Below are positions 43,667-54,318 of a stretch of 64,000 nucleotides of DNA, piece by piece. Location of the stretch: contig CM034233.1 of the NCBI GenBank assembly GCA_019916065.1, forward strand, positions 52,445,947 through 52,509,946, given 5' to 3'. Both the position numbers and the translations under genes were made by a program. The notes beneath the pieces are model-generated. The model was not told where the DNA came from and did no database searches. It worked only from the letters and a program-made list of their open reading frames with translations. This DNA is from Vitellaria paradoxa (Eukaryota; Streptophyta; Magnoliopsida; Ericales; Sapotaceae). Position 1 is the first letter of the stretch. Each line of letters opens with the position of its first letter.

Positions 43667-43846
43667 CTAAAAAGAAAAAAGTAGACCCAGGATGTCCGAA
43701 GGCTTCTGGACCTCTAACATGGTAGCAAATAAGTTGGCAACCATGTGGTCATAATACTCAGGCGAACACGATGGAAGAAACCAGGAGTTGATCGCCTCCC
43801 TCACACGACTGAACACGCCACGGGGCATGGCATCAAAATCACTCAT
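43667..43846 (-). CDS. 59-codon ORF, possible captured host exon
   Basis: The minus-strand ATG at 43846 opens MSDFDAMPRGVFSRVREAIN and continues with normal-looking composition (Trp, Cys, Tyr, two Pro) to TAG at 43667. Its GC-rich, CpG-bearing DNA differs from the surrounding AT-rich repeats. It does not look like a retrotransposon domain and I do not recognise the family. The gag relic lies just downstream on the same strand. It could be the first exon of a host gene picked up by a copia leader, a truncated old gene, or chance. Confidence 0.35.
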   Translation of the reverse strand: MSDFDAMPRGVFSRVREAINSWFLPSCSPEYYDHMVANLFATMLEVQKPSDILGLLFSF

Positions 43847-44400
43847 GCGCTACCGATGCTTTGCCGCACGTGGCTTCGCGTCTATTGGATTTAGGTGATG
43901 AGTTTCTCAGGGTTTGGTCGCCGCCAAGTTGCGACGTTGCTGGTGACGGTGATTTCCTTTTTCAATGCTTCGGCTTAGGTGTTATACCATTCCACAGCCC
44001 TATAAGTAACAATTTGCTAGGATACAAAGTTGAATTTTAAATAGCCATTTTTGGAGAGGAAAACAGAATTTTGCGGTTTGTTTGGAGGGAGGGAGATGGA
44101 ATGAAAAAAAAAAATAGAAAAGAAAATATTTTAGAACGTAAGTTCTTTTTTTTTAAGAAATAAAAGAAATTATAAACAAAAGTGAGTCTTAAAATTTAAA
44201 ATTTTTATTCTTTTAAAAGTGGAAAGAAAAGTAAAGTTATTTAATAGAATTTTTAAAATAACATATTTACCTACAAAATAAAGAATAAAAAAATAAGATT
44301 ACATGAATATTCTAAGATTAAATAAATTGACAATTCTCCAACTCCTCAAAAAATTTAATAGTAAAATAATATGAACACTTTCTTTTCCTTCTTTCCGTTC
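43847..44400. other. Region upstream of the 59-codon ORF, then AT-rich DNA
   Basis: 43850-43990 stays GC-rich (GCTTTGCCGCACGTGGC, CGCCGCCAAGTTGCGACG) like a 5' leader of the ORF on the minus strand, then the sequence turns AT-rich with A and T runs to 44400. No other feature was seen. Confidence 0.45.
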
Positions 44401-44408
44401 TCAACTAG

Positions 44409-46335
44409 AAACAAACCAAACCAAACCAAGCCTTTTCCCACTAGGTGGGGTCGGCTATATGGATTTGTCGACGTCAATTTGATCTGTTTAGGGGCATGTC
44501 CTCCGATAAATCTAGGTAGGTTAGGTCATGTTTAATGGTTTCTTTCCAGCTTCTCTTGAGTCTTCCTCTACCTCTCCTACTCCTAACAATCTCCATACTT
44601 TCACACCTTCTAACAGGTGCCTCTGCTGGACGCCTTCTAACATGGCCAAACCATCTTAATCGGTTTTCTCTCATTTTATCTTCAATCGGTGCTATTCCTA
44701 CTTTGTCCCTAATCTCCTCGTTCCTAATCCTATCTTTCCTTGTAATCCCGCACATCCACCTTAGCATCCTCATCTCCGCAACTGCCATCTTCTAACCATG
44801 ATTATGCTTTACTGCCTAACACTCTGATCCATATAGCGGCGCTGGTCTAACCGCTACCTTATAATACTTTCCTTTCATCTTGAGGGGGATTTTTCGGTCG
44901 CACAAAACCCCCGAAGCACTCCTCCATTTGGTCCATCCAGCTTGAATCCTGTGACTTATATCAGTATCAATCCCTCCATCTTGTTGCACCATAGATCCAA
45001 GGTACTTAAATTTATCTTTCTCTACAATCTTTTGTGTGCCTAAACTTACTTCTATACTACTCGTTATCCTACTTTGACTAAACTTACATTCCATATATTC
45101 CGTCTTGCATCGGCTTAGCCTAAACGCTTTTGTCTCTAACGTATCCCGCCACAATTCTAGCTTAGCATTCACTCCTTCTCTCGTCTCATCTACTAAAACA
45201 ATATCATCTGCAAATAGCATACACCACGGCACCTCATCCTGAATATGTCTTGTAATCTCATCCATAACTAAAGCAAACAAGTACGGGCTTAACGCTGAGC
45301 CTTGATGTAAACCAATCGTGATAGGGAACTCATTAGTCTCTCCACCAGTCGTCCGTATAGATGTCATGGCTCTATCATACATGTCCTTTATCGCCTTAAT
45401 ATATGCGACACACGCTCCTTTCTTTTCCAATACTCTCCATAGAATCTCCCTAGAAACCCGATCATATGCCTTCTCTAAATCGATGAACACCATATGTAAA
45501 TCTTTTTGACCTTCTCTATACTGTTCCATTAACCTCCTCAAGAGAAAGATAGACTCCATGGTTGATCTTCCAGGCATAAAACCAAATTGATTCTCTGAAA
45601 CGTTTGTTGTCCTTCTTAGTCTTCTCTCAATAATTCTCTCCCATAATTTCATCGTATGGCTCATCAATTTAATCCCGCGATAGTTCGCACAGTTTTTAAT
45701 ATCTCCTTTGTTCTTGTATATGGGTATAAGGATACTTTTCCTCCATGCATCAGGCATCTTCTTGCTCTTTAGCACTACATTAAAAAGTTTTGTCAACCAA
45801 CTTATGCCATCCTCTCCTAAGCACCTCCAAACCTCAATAGGGATACCATCTGGCCCAACCGCTTTCCCATTCTTCATCCTTTTTAATACTTCTTTTACTT
45901 CTTCCCTACTGATTCTCCTATAGAACATAAAATTTAATTTTTCCCTAAAAGTGATAAACTGCCCCAAATGTATGTCACTACTACTGCTTTCGTTAAATAA
46001 CTTGTAGAAGTAGCTCTTCCAACGTTCCTTTATCTCCTCTTCCTTTACTAATACCTTTTCATCCTCATCCTTAATGCATTTAACTTAGTTTAAATCCTTG
46101 GTCCGTCTATTTCTAGATTTAGCAAGCTTGAATATCTCTCTTTCGCCCTCCTTAGTGTCAAGTCGCCTATATAAATCCTCAAATGTCTTTGCCTTAGCCT
46201 CACTAACTGCCTTTTTGGTTTCTCTTTTAGCTTCTCTATACCTCTCCAAGTTCGCTTCATTTCGGTCGTTTTGCCAAGATTTAAAACACTCTCTTTTAAC
46301 TCTTATCTTATCTTGTCATTTTTCTTATTGTCTCT
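44409..46335 (-). mobile_element. RTE-clade LINE, 5'-truncated
   Basis: The minus-strand 3' end reads ATAGCCGACCCCACCTAGTG then GGAAAAGGC and a (TTTGG)n tail, the hallmark of plant RTE LINEs. RT fills 44816-45967. The endonuclease is missing: upstream sequence ends at about 46335 within the region between endonuclease and RT. AACTAG occurs just outside both ends (about 44403 and 46340), a candidate target duplication. Confidence 0.9.
44474..46335 (-). pseudogene. RTE LINE reverse transcriptase
   Basis: The minus frame 44816-45967 (383 codons) carries [94 protein letters not shown] and the catalytic [10 protein letters not shown]. Two TAG stops near 44795-44815 replace Trp in SECWAVK and one more residue; the same frame then runs 44474-44788 with [15 protein letters not shown] and [11 protein letters not shown]-terminal remnants ([27 protein letters not shown]) extend to 46300. 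The product would copy RNA by target-primed synthesis. It is inactive. Confidence 0.9.
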
Positions 46336-47040
46336 TCTCCTAACTAGTGTTTTTTTTCCTTTTTTTTTTCTCTCTCCTTAACTCACAAATAAGTCTTAGA
46401 GAAAATTTTAAAGAAGAGATTAAAGGATCTTAACTAGCCCCCTCAATGTTATTATAAGCAGCATAATAAACTCTAACAATGAACAAAAAATTAGAAGGAT
46501 CGGTATTATGGGTTGAGACTTAAATTTAGAAGTTCCATTACAGCAGTTCATGATTGATCAACGCAACAATCACTTGAAGTATTCAAAAATTTGTTGACCA
46601 ACCAAAAAACACTAAACAATAAAAGGAGAGAGTTCTAACTAAATAGTGTTGAGTAAGCACTCTTTAGTGGTGCCAAGAGGAAACACTTCAAAAGATTAGA
46701 AGTCACTATGCACAAGATTGCAAATTGAAGAAGAAGTTAGCCATACGAAATATTGTGAGATCATATGATCACCAGCAAGGGCATGATGAAACCTTCAAGC
46801 TTTATTCGCTACAACATGGGTCAAAGAAAAAGAGGAGATAAACTTTGCACCCATGAATTATAGAGGTAGGCATGTGTCGATAGTTCATGAGAAAATATAC
46901 ATATTGGTGACACAAAAGATTGATAAAATAATATAGAATACAAGAGGTCACAATCAAAGCCAAAGCAAGAGTTGAACTAACAACCAATGCCAAAGACAAG
47001 AAAGTCAAGCAAGCAGCAAAAATCAAATATCAGGTATGTT
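46336..47040. other. No supported gene
   Basis: AT-rich sequence with a poly-T run (46350-46368) next to the LINE end. No frame shows a known domain; a few phrases may be degraded copia linker preceding the RT relic at 47.06 kb. Confidence 0.5.
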
Positions 47041-47059
47041 AATGATACGATAACTAAAT

Positions 47060-47315
47060 ATGAAAATAGTAAAAAGACAAGTACAATATGGGTTGGACTA
47101 GTTGCTCCAAGGTCCTTTCAACAATATGGATTAGACTATGATAAAACATTTAGTCCAATAACTAAGATCACATCGGTTCGGGTGTTACTAGCATTACCGA
47201 CTACTAAATAATGGAAGTTATGGTAGATGCATATGAGAAAAAAAAAAAAAAACTTTTATCCACGGAGAACTAGATCGAGACATATACATGTTTCAAACAA
47301 TAATTAGTGCAATAA
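47060..47315 (+). pseudogene. copia RT relic
   Basis: The plus frame 46987-47211 ends in YGLDYDKTFSPITKITSVRVLLALPTTK, the N-terminal RT signature, and after a stop continues as HGELDRDIYMFQ (usual LHGELDREIYM). The catalytic half is missing. A run of 14 A at 47240-47253 interrupts the frame. It belongs to a copia family different from the other four here. Confidence 0.75.
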
Positions 47316-49186
47316 AATCATTCGTCACATTTGTAAGCTAATATATCAGTAGTTGAAGTTATATTGACTAAATTTCTCGTTGACGACATCTCTTATACAT
47401 CATATAATTTTCTAAGCCAATTAGAATTGATAAAAATTTTCTTATATATGTAAATCTTGTTAACCAACATCTACAAAATAAATCACATGTTCAATAATAG
47501 ACTATATGCCACACACCAATACTTACTCTGGGATGGAATCTTAAAATCATCATCTATTGAACATCCAACCAGAGAATAAAAAATAACTCTTCAAGGATTA
47601 TAGGACATAATTACAAAAATGGCATTGTTGTTTGGCCCCTCATCCTCACCAAATTTATTCCAATTAAATTATTTTTAGAGTCGAAACATATTTGCAATAT
47701 GAAAAACATAATGCATTCTTCTAGAAATGAGTTCCTAGTTTACATCGTATCAACCTAAAACTTTACAAAATGTATCAAGTTTTTTTGTTGTCAATTCATG
47801 AACAAAACTTGTAGATTTTTACTGTATATTTTTTCATAGATGTTTAGAAAAAGAATTAGAGTTTTAATTAAAAGTGTTTTGGGAATTAATTGATAAAGGT
47901 GCAATCAAAAAGCATAAAGCATAAGTCAAATAATACAATGGAATGAATGAAGGAATCAAGGCCCTTGGTCTCTCGGGCAAAAGGATTGTTGTAGGGACAA
48001 CCTAATATGAGTTCTGAAAAGATTTATGCTGTCAGTTTCTATCATACGAGACTTTGAAACAAACAAAGGAATTACATATTTCTTAAAAAAAAAAAAAAAA
48101 CTGATGGTGTGAGGCCACTTGTCACAAAGCGGGCATTTTAAGTTTAAAAAAAGTTTAATAAAAAATTAAAAATTGGTATAAAAGTGATATTTAATAAATT
48201 TTGATTAAGAAATTAAAAACTTTTAGAGTTTTTTTAAATTAAAAAAAAAAAAAAAACTTGATAGTTCAAACGGAGCCAAGGTCTTGTGCATATTTGGATT
48301 TGGAAACAGCGGTAGATGAACGCCATCAGAGGGACAATAATGAGCGATGGATGATCACTTGAGATCGCAAGGACTTGATCTTGCAGGTGCTCTCAAGGCA
48401 AATCTAGAATATTTTAAAGGCAATTTTAAGTTCTATTTGGTCGGGAGGAGGCTTGTTTTTTGGGGTTTCTACGGAGAAAAAGCATCAAAAACACTAAAGA
48501 GCTTCAAGATCAAAGTTTCTCCCACACATTACCCACCAAAGATTCATCATTCTTTTGTATGTTTGTGATCAAGGAATCTGGAAGGCTGTTGTGTAGCATT
48601 TGAAGGTGTTCTCTTCGTTAAGGCGTTGGTGAAGAAGTTGTTCCACCGAATTGATGCATTCAAAGGGTTTGCTCTATTTTGTCAAATTCCTTTGTAAATG
48701 GGTTGTAACAAAGCATGGGCCACGAGATGATTTGAGATTGAGGTTAAAGTGCAAGATGTTAAAGTTGGATGATTTAAAAGCACAAGACACAAATTGAGAT
48801 TGAGATTGGGGATAAAGTGGTAAGTGTAATTTATTTATTTAATTTTTTTTAATAATCATATAATCTCTAAATTCAAGCAAATTAAGGGCCGCCTCTTGTT
48901 GCCACCCAAAAAAAATAAAATAAAATAGAAAAAAGTATATTTTTGTAACATGTGACATTTTTGAGGTGGCGTTTGGGGTTTTGGTGCCATAAAAAAAATT
49001 AAAGGTGTAATTTTGCAACATGTGGGGTTCTAAACAAATTTAAAAAAATAAAAATTAGCATAAAAAATTGACACGAAGAGAAATTGAAATTTTTTCAACT
49101 TTTTAAAACTTTTCAAAAAATTTCGTAGCCCCAATGGAGACTGAGTTTTTGATAAAAATTTATAAAAGTTGAAGAACGTTATTAAG
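47316..49186. other. AT-rich, no supported gene
   Basis: Contains poly-A runs near 48088 and 48241 and short frames (for example 73 codons at 48347-48568) without recognisable motifs. 48290-48640 is slightly less AT-rich and might be an old transposon or gene fragment, but nothing can be named. Confidence 0.5.
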
Positions 49187-50212
49187 GCCCCGTTTGGTAA
49201 TGTTTCCGTTTTTTGTTTTTCTGTTTATGTTTTCAAAATTTTGTAAACTCGCAACATAAACATATTTGATAAACCTGTTTACGTTTTTTTGTTTCCAAAA
49301 AAAAAATGAAAACATAAACAAAAAAACGTAAACAAAAAAAATTTGTTTTCACTATAGTTTTTTTTTCTGGTACCAATATTTTGTCAATTTTAAAATTTCG
49401 TTTATTTTTGTTACATTACATAAAAATAAATTATTTTACTATATAATATAATTAAATTCAATAAATTAAATAAATTATATAAATTATTTTTAATAAATAA
49501 TAAAACTAAATTAATTAATTTAATTTAATAATTAATTATTGCTAAATTATCTGAAATAAATATCATAATTAATTTATTTAATTTAATAATTAAATTAATT
49601 TATATAAAATAATAAATAATTAAAGTACATTAATTTTTAATTTAATTTAATTTAATAATTATTATTAAATTATTTTAAATAAATATCATAATTAAATTAA
49701 ATTATTTATGATCTAATTAATTTAATTTATATACAATATATTTTATTAAATTATTTTAATAAATAATTAAATGAATTTAATTAATTTAAAAATAAATAAT
49801 TTAATTTAATAATTAGCTAATTTAATTATTTATTTAATATGTCTAATTTAATTATTTATTTGATATGAAATATATTTTATTAAATTATTTTTAATAAATA
49901 ATATAATTTAATATATTTTATATTTATTGAATTAAATGATTTTAATAAATAATTTACTTTATTAATATAATTATTAATTAAATTAAATTAATATAAAATA
50001 TATTTTATTAAGCTCTATTAATTTTTTAAAACTAATAAAATTAAATATTTTCCAAAATAAAAAATTAATAATTATAAACAAACTTGCATTTCTAAACATA
50101 TTTTCAGTTTCATTTCAAAAAAAAATAAACGACAACAGAAAATAAAAAACAGAAAACGACTAAAAAAAACAATAACAAAAAAACGACAGCGTTGTCAAAC
50201 GAGCCTCAAATT
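49187..50212. mobile_element. MITE-like element with AT-only core
   Basis: Starts TTAAGGCCCCGTTTGG and ends CAAACGAGCCTCAA; reversed, the end reads TTGAGGCTCGTTTG, so imperfect terminal inverted repeats of about 14 bases are present. Near-terminal A/T-rich arms (runs of GTTTTC and its complement) also pair. The core 49400-50050 is almost purely A and T. No transposase. A target duplication is not clear, so the superfamily is left open. Confidence 0.6.
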
Positions 50213-50424
50213 TTTAGTAAAATTTTACAAAAGTTGAAGAAAATTTATGGGTATTTTATAAAAATTTGTAAAAGTTAAAAAATGTTGGAGAGAATTTGGA
50301 AAAGTTAGAGAAAGATAAAAAAAAAATTGATTAAAATTGTTGACAATTAAAGAAATTTAATAAAAATAGAAAATGCGTTTGACAAAAAAAATTAAAAAAA
50401 TTTGATAAAAATTAGATCTTTTAT

Positions 50425-50446
50425 TCATATATATATATATATATAG
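50425..50446. repeat. (TA)n microsatellite
   Basis: An uninterrupted AT dinucleotide run of about ten units. Confidence 0.9.
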
Positions 50447-50617
50447 GGTGTGTTTGGTTAACAAAAAGTTAATCAAAAAGTACAATAAAAGTGAAAAGAT
50501 ACGACATAAAAGTAATATGTAGAGAAATTTAATTGGAAGAAAGTACAAAAAAATAATTAAAATTGATGAGTTTTGATAGAATTTAGTACACTAAACAAGG
50601 CAATATATTTGTTTTTA

Positions 50618-50845
50618 GGCTCCATTTGGCATCAGTAGCCATTAGTCAAACTAATGATTACTTTAATAATATTTGGTCCTTACATTTTAACATTCTTTTA
50701 ACATTTCCACGGTAAAAATGTTAAATTAACAAAAATAAATTAGTCACATCAAAAAAAATCACTTTTTTCCTTTCCAAACATAAATTTATAGCTAACAGCT
50801 AAATTTGTTCCTAAACCAAGCCTGAGTCCCAAACGGTGCCTTCCA
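50618..50845. mobile_element. Short MITE-like element
   Basis: Begins AGGCTCCATTTGGCATCAG and ends CTGAGTCCCAAACGGTGCCT; the reverse of the end reads AGGCACCGTTTGGGACTCAG, giving terminal inverted repeats of about 20 bases with mismatches. Roughly 225 bp, non-coding. No clear target duplication. It abuts the 110-bp tandem repeat. Confidence 0.55.
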
Positions 50846-50861
50846 ACTTCGGAAACAGCAA

Positions 50862-51188
50862 ATGACCTTTCAATTGAGCGAAAACTACCATTAATGAAAA
50901 TGAAACCCAGGAAGTCAAACAATGGAATGCGATCGCTTGTCTGCAAGTGTCTAAATCAAAATCACATGCATATGACCTTTCAATTGAGCGAAAACTACCA
51001 TTAATGAAAATGAAACCCAGGAAGTCAAACAATGGAATGCGATCGCTTGTCTGCAAGTGTCTAAATCAAAATCACATGCATATGACCTTTCAATTGAGCG
51101 AAAACTACCAGAAATGAAAATGAAACCCAGGAAGTAAAACAATGGAATGCGATCGCTTGTCTGCGAGTGTCTAAATCAAAATCACATA
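50862..51188. repeat. 110-bp unit repeated three times
   Basis: Units start at 50862, 50972 and 51082 (each ATGACCTTTCAATTGAGCG). The first two are almost identical; the third has small changes (CAGAAATG for CATTAATG) and runs out near 51188. Overlapping 60-80 codon frames on the minus strand simply reflect the repeat. The unit is richer in coding-like composition than its surroundings and could be a triplicated exon or leader. Confidence 0.92.
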
Positions 51189-52003
51189 GAATACAGGAGA
51201 AAAAGAGAGAGAGAGAGGGGATAAACTTACATGAATCAAGGGGAAGTTACCATAAAGCGGCTCCAGGGAGAGAAAATCCTAGAGAGAGAAGAAAGAGATT
51301 GTCTCAGTTTGCCTTAAAAACATGCAAGCGAGGGAGAAGGATTAAAAAGAAAATGCAATTCATACACACGGAGAAGGGGCGCAGGAAAACAGACTCTCTC
51401 ACTTTCGCCAAAATTTTCTTTTTTTATTTCTCGGTCAGTAGACGGTCTACTCCACTTCAAAACCCCACTTTCTTTTTATTTATCATTTTCATTTCCTGAC
51501 GCGGATGGTTTGTTTGTTTCTAGATATAACCGAGTAATTCATTCACTAGTTGCTTATATTAATCAATTATTTGAATTTCCCCTCAATTTAAATAATATTG
51601 ATCTACTGCATTTTTAAAGCATCTAATTTATTGATTAGTTATTTTCAATGATAAGCAAAGAAGACACTTAAATAATAAATTTAAAAAAATATATGGATAA
51701 TGTAAAGAAAATTCTAAAGCCAACTAATGCTATAAAAATATATTTGAATTAATAATTTTATAATTTAAGAAAATAACTCGTTGACTATAGGAAATTTCTA
51801 TTCTTTTGATTTGAAGTAAACTTAAATAGAAGTAATTCTTTCTTTAAATACTATAATTAATTGAGTCTCAAATTATAATAAGTTGGGCACTTTAATATAG
51901 AACTAATTACAGAAAATGGGCTCCTTTTTCACTAATTAATAATATTAATTAATTCTCAATATTTCTATTACTATTGGATAATTTATAATATTGGAAAGAG
52001 AAA
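51189..52003. other. No supported gene
   Basis: A GA-rich tract (51205-51225) and a 110-codon basic frame (51167-51499) that starts inside the tandem repeat; its Lys/Arg/Glu-rich composition follows from the GA-rich DNA. 51500-52003 is plain AT-rich sequence. Confidence 0.5.
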
Positions 52004-52627
52004 TGATAAAATGCAGTCACACTCTGAAATCCACAATAAAGGGTCATGGGGATTAAACCCACAAATAAATATAAATAAGCATACAACCAATATAAATCAA
52101 AGTGGAAGCAAATTAATAATAGAGCATTCACCATTAGAATACTCTAAGGGTCTAATACATGCCACAAAAGGTTACAAAACAAAACGCCTCAAAGTGGGCC
52201 CAAGACCAAATATCTAAAATGATACACAAAATAAATAACAAATAGCTAATGCTCAGCTAGTCTATCTCACGAATCCATCATGAACATTTACCCTTATAAA
52301 ATCAGCTGTAGAGGGGTGAGGACTAAACCACGCATGCTCAGAGATAAGCATATAGGAATAAATTTCTTAATCATGCAAAGTAAATAATGGTACCTAATCA
52401 ATTTTAAATTAAATAAAACTCTTTTATCATTTTCACATTAATATCACAATGTCCACAATCAGCATACTGTTCTAAATTAAACAGTTTTGTGGCCATAATC
52501 CTGCAGTTTCATGCTAAAAATCACATTTGTTGTCTCAATCACATCACAATATATAAACTTAAATCATACTATAGGTCAGGTACTCTACAAGTTTAGTCTA
52601 TACCCACAGAACTAAATCCAAATAATC

Positions 52628-52805
52628 CTCAAGCCTAAGTCATAGGGTACAACTAATCCCGCAATCCTAGATGTACTCATTAAATCCCCAGATCAAAGTC
52701 ATAGGATAAAACTTCTTCCACAGTCGCGGATGTACTCATTAAATCTCCAGACCTAAGTCGTAGAGTACAATTGGTCTCGCAGTTCCAAATATACTCATGG
52801 CCCTG
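52628..52805. repeat. Tandem repeat, about 60-bp units, three copies
   Basis: Diverged units each contain AAGTC(A/G)TAG, a TACAA/TAAAAC step, CGCAGT/CGCAAT and TACTCATTAAATC. Confidence 0.7.
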
Positions 52806-53349
52806 ATTTCGCAGTCCCAGTCCATCTCATCTTGCCCTAGTGGGCAAATCGATTCCGCAGTCTTGGTACTAATATACGCTAATGTAAGTTGTATATACAT
52901 CTTGTAAGTTTGATTTCTACCTTACTATTTATGCTGCACCATCCTATGCAAGTTTTGGGACTTTCGATTCCTGCGCTTTAGAACCTACTTTTTTAGTACC
53001 CTTAATGACCCCAATATCAAAAAATCAATATCAACTCATATTCTTTTAACAATGGTACTTCATACACAAGATTCTTCCTAAATCCAGTTTCTTATCTTCA
53101 ACCTTTATTTTATAAGTCTTGTGAAATAAAATGTTCTCCGAGCCTAAGTTTCATGTTGCCCATACATGCCTGCATTTAAAGCAAGTAAACAATTCACGTA
53201 CAAACTCTTAGTATGCATATATATAGAGTATACAATTAATCAAATTTGAGAACTCAAATAACCTTAATAAGTCATAACATCAGTTTAGAATAATCCATAT
53301 CATTTTGGAATAAAAGTGTTTCAAAAATTTAGAGTTTTTAATAAAAATA

Positions 53350-53510
53350 GTAAACCTCGCAACGTGGGCACAAGCAGCCTGAGATTCAGGTCATTAACAG
53401 AACACCTCGTAGGCTGGTTTTAGGCAGCCTGAGCCTTCAGGCCTCTCATAGAATAGCTCAGAGTTTAGGCGTAGGCAGCCCGAAGCTTCGAGCCACTCAG
53501 ATTTCAACAC
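53350..53510. repeat. Tandem repeat, about 57-bp units, three copies
   Basis: Each unit has a GCAGCC(T/C)GA core followed by a short self-complementary step (GCCTTCAGGC, GCTTCGAGC) and a run to the next GCAGCC. Confidence 0.65.
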
Positions 53511-54318
53511 TTAGAAAATTTCCAAAATGCCTTACAGCTTGCCTGTCGACAGTGCACGGTTTTAAGTTTTCATTTTGCCAAAAATTTTATAAAGTTTAAA
53601 ATGTAAACTAAATTTCTTTAAACACCAAACTTGTGAATCTTCCACATCAAAACATACATAAAAATCCTTTTTTAATAAAAAAAAAAACAAAACATTGATA
53701 TTTGATTTACTTAATTATTTAATTATAAAACTAAAATATATAGCAAATTAAAGCATGTATTACATATACATCCTCAAACATGTCTAAAACATAGGTTTTA
53801 AACACTCGGGCTCTTTCTTTGCAACACCTCGGATTTAAATATCTGAATTTCATATAACGTATTCAAAAAAGAACATGGCTCATATTTTCAACTTACATAC
53901 ATACTCAAAACAAACAAAATTTTGCAACAAATCAAGAAAAATAAACCTATATGCTACCCCACTTACCTCATTACGCACGTAAACGATTGGTGTATAAAAG
54001 CATTACTACCAACTCAAGTTGGTTCTTCCTATAAACTCTCTGGCAAATCCCCTCAGAGCCACACACAGATTTGACACGAACATGCTCTGTAAAAGGTTGC
54101 AGAAGATCCCCGACCTCTTCCTCCTTACACGGTCTTGCAAGAATTTCATGAAGGCTCTCTATTTCTCCCCCCCCTCTCTCTAGGTTAGATTGTTAGGGAA
54201 AAATCTGGAGACTTAATGTGGAGTGTTTTAAATATACAATAAGTATTCATACTCACCCATAAAAGATACATGCACCCTTCATAATTTTCTTCCCTTAAAG
54301 TCTAGCCCAAGCTTCTCA

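Larger units (their letters stand above)
52004..54318. repeat. LTR-like block with two sets of subrepeats
   Basis: Plus strand TGATAAAATGCAG...CTTCTCA, flanked by AGAAA at 51999-52003 and 54319-54323, so a 2.3-kb solo LTR is possible. Internal features: three units of about 60 bp at 52628-52805 (AAGTCATAGGGTAC, GTACTCATTAAATC) and three of about 57 bp at 53350-53510 (GGCAGCCTGAGCCTTCAGG). No coding frame. The 5-bp match was found after the fact and the length is unusual, so the boundaries are tentative. Confidence 0.35.

Noticed and set aside
46098..46343. Plus-strand 81-codon hydrophobic ORF
   Set aside because: Antisense of the RTE LINE linker region between endonuclease and RT.
48347..48568. 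73-codon ORF
   Set aside because: No motif, isolated in AT-rich DNA, length within chance expectation.
50749..51142. Three overlapping minus-strand ORFs of 63-81 codons
   Set aside because: They are successive reads of the 110-bp tandem repeat and share the same residues.
51167..51499. 110-codon basic ORF
   Set aside because: Begins inside a repeat unit and consists of GA-rich sequence; no domain seen.
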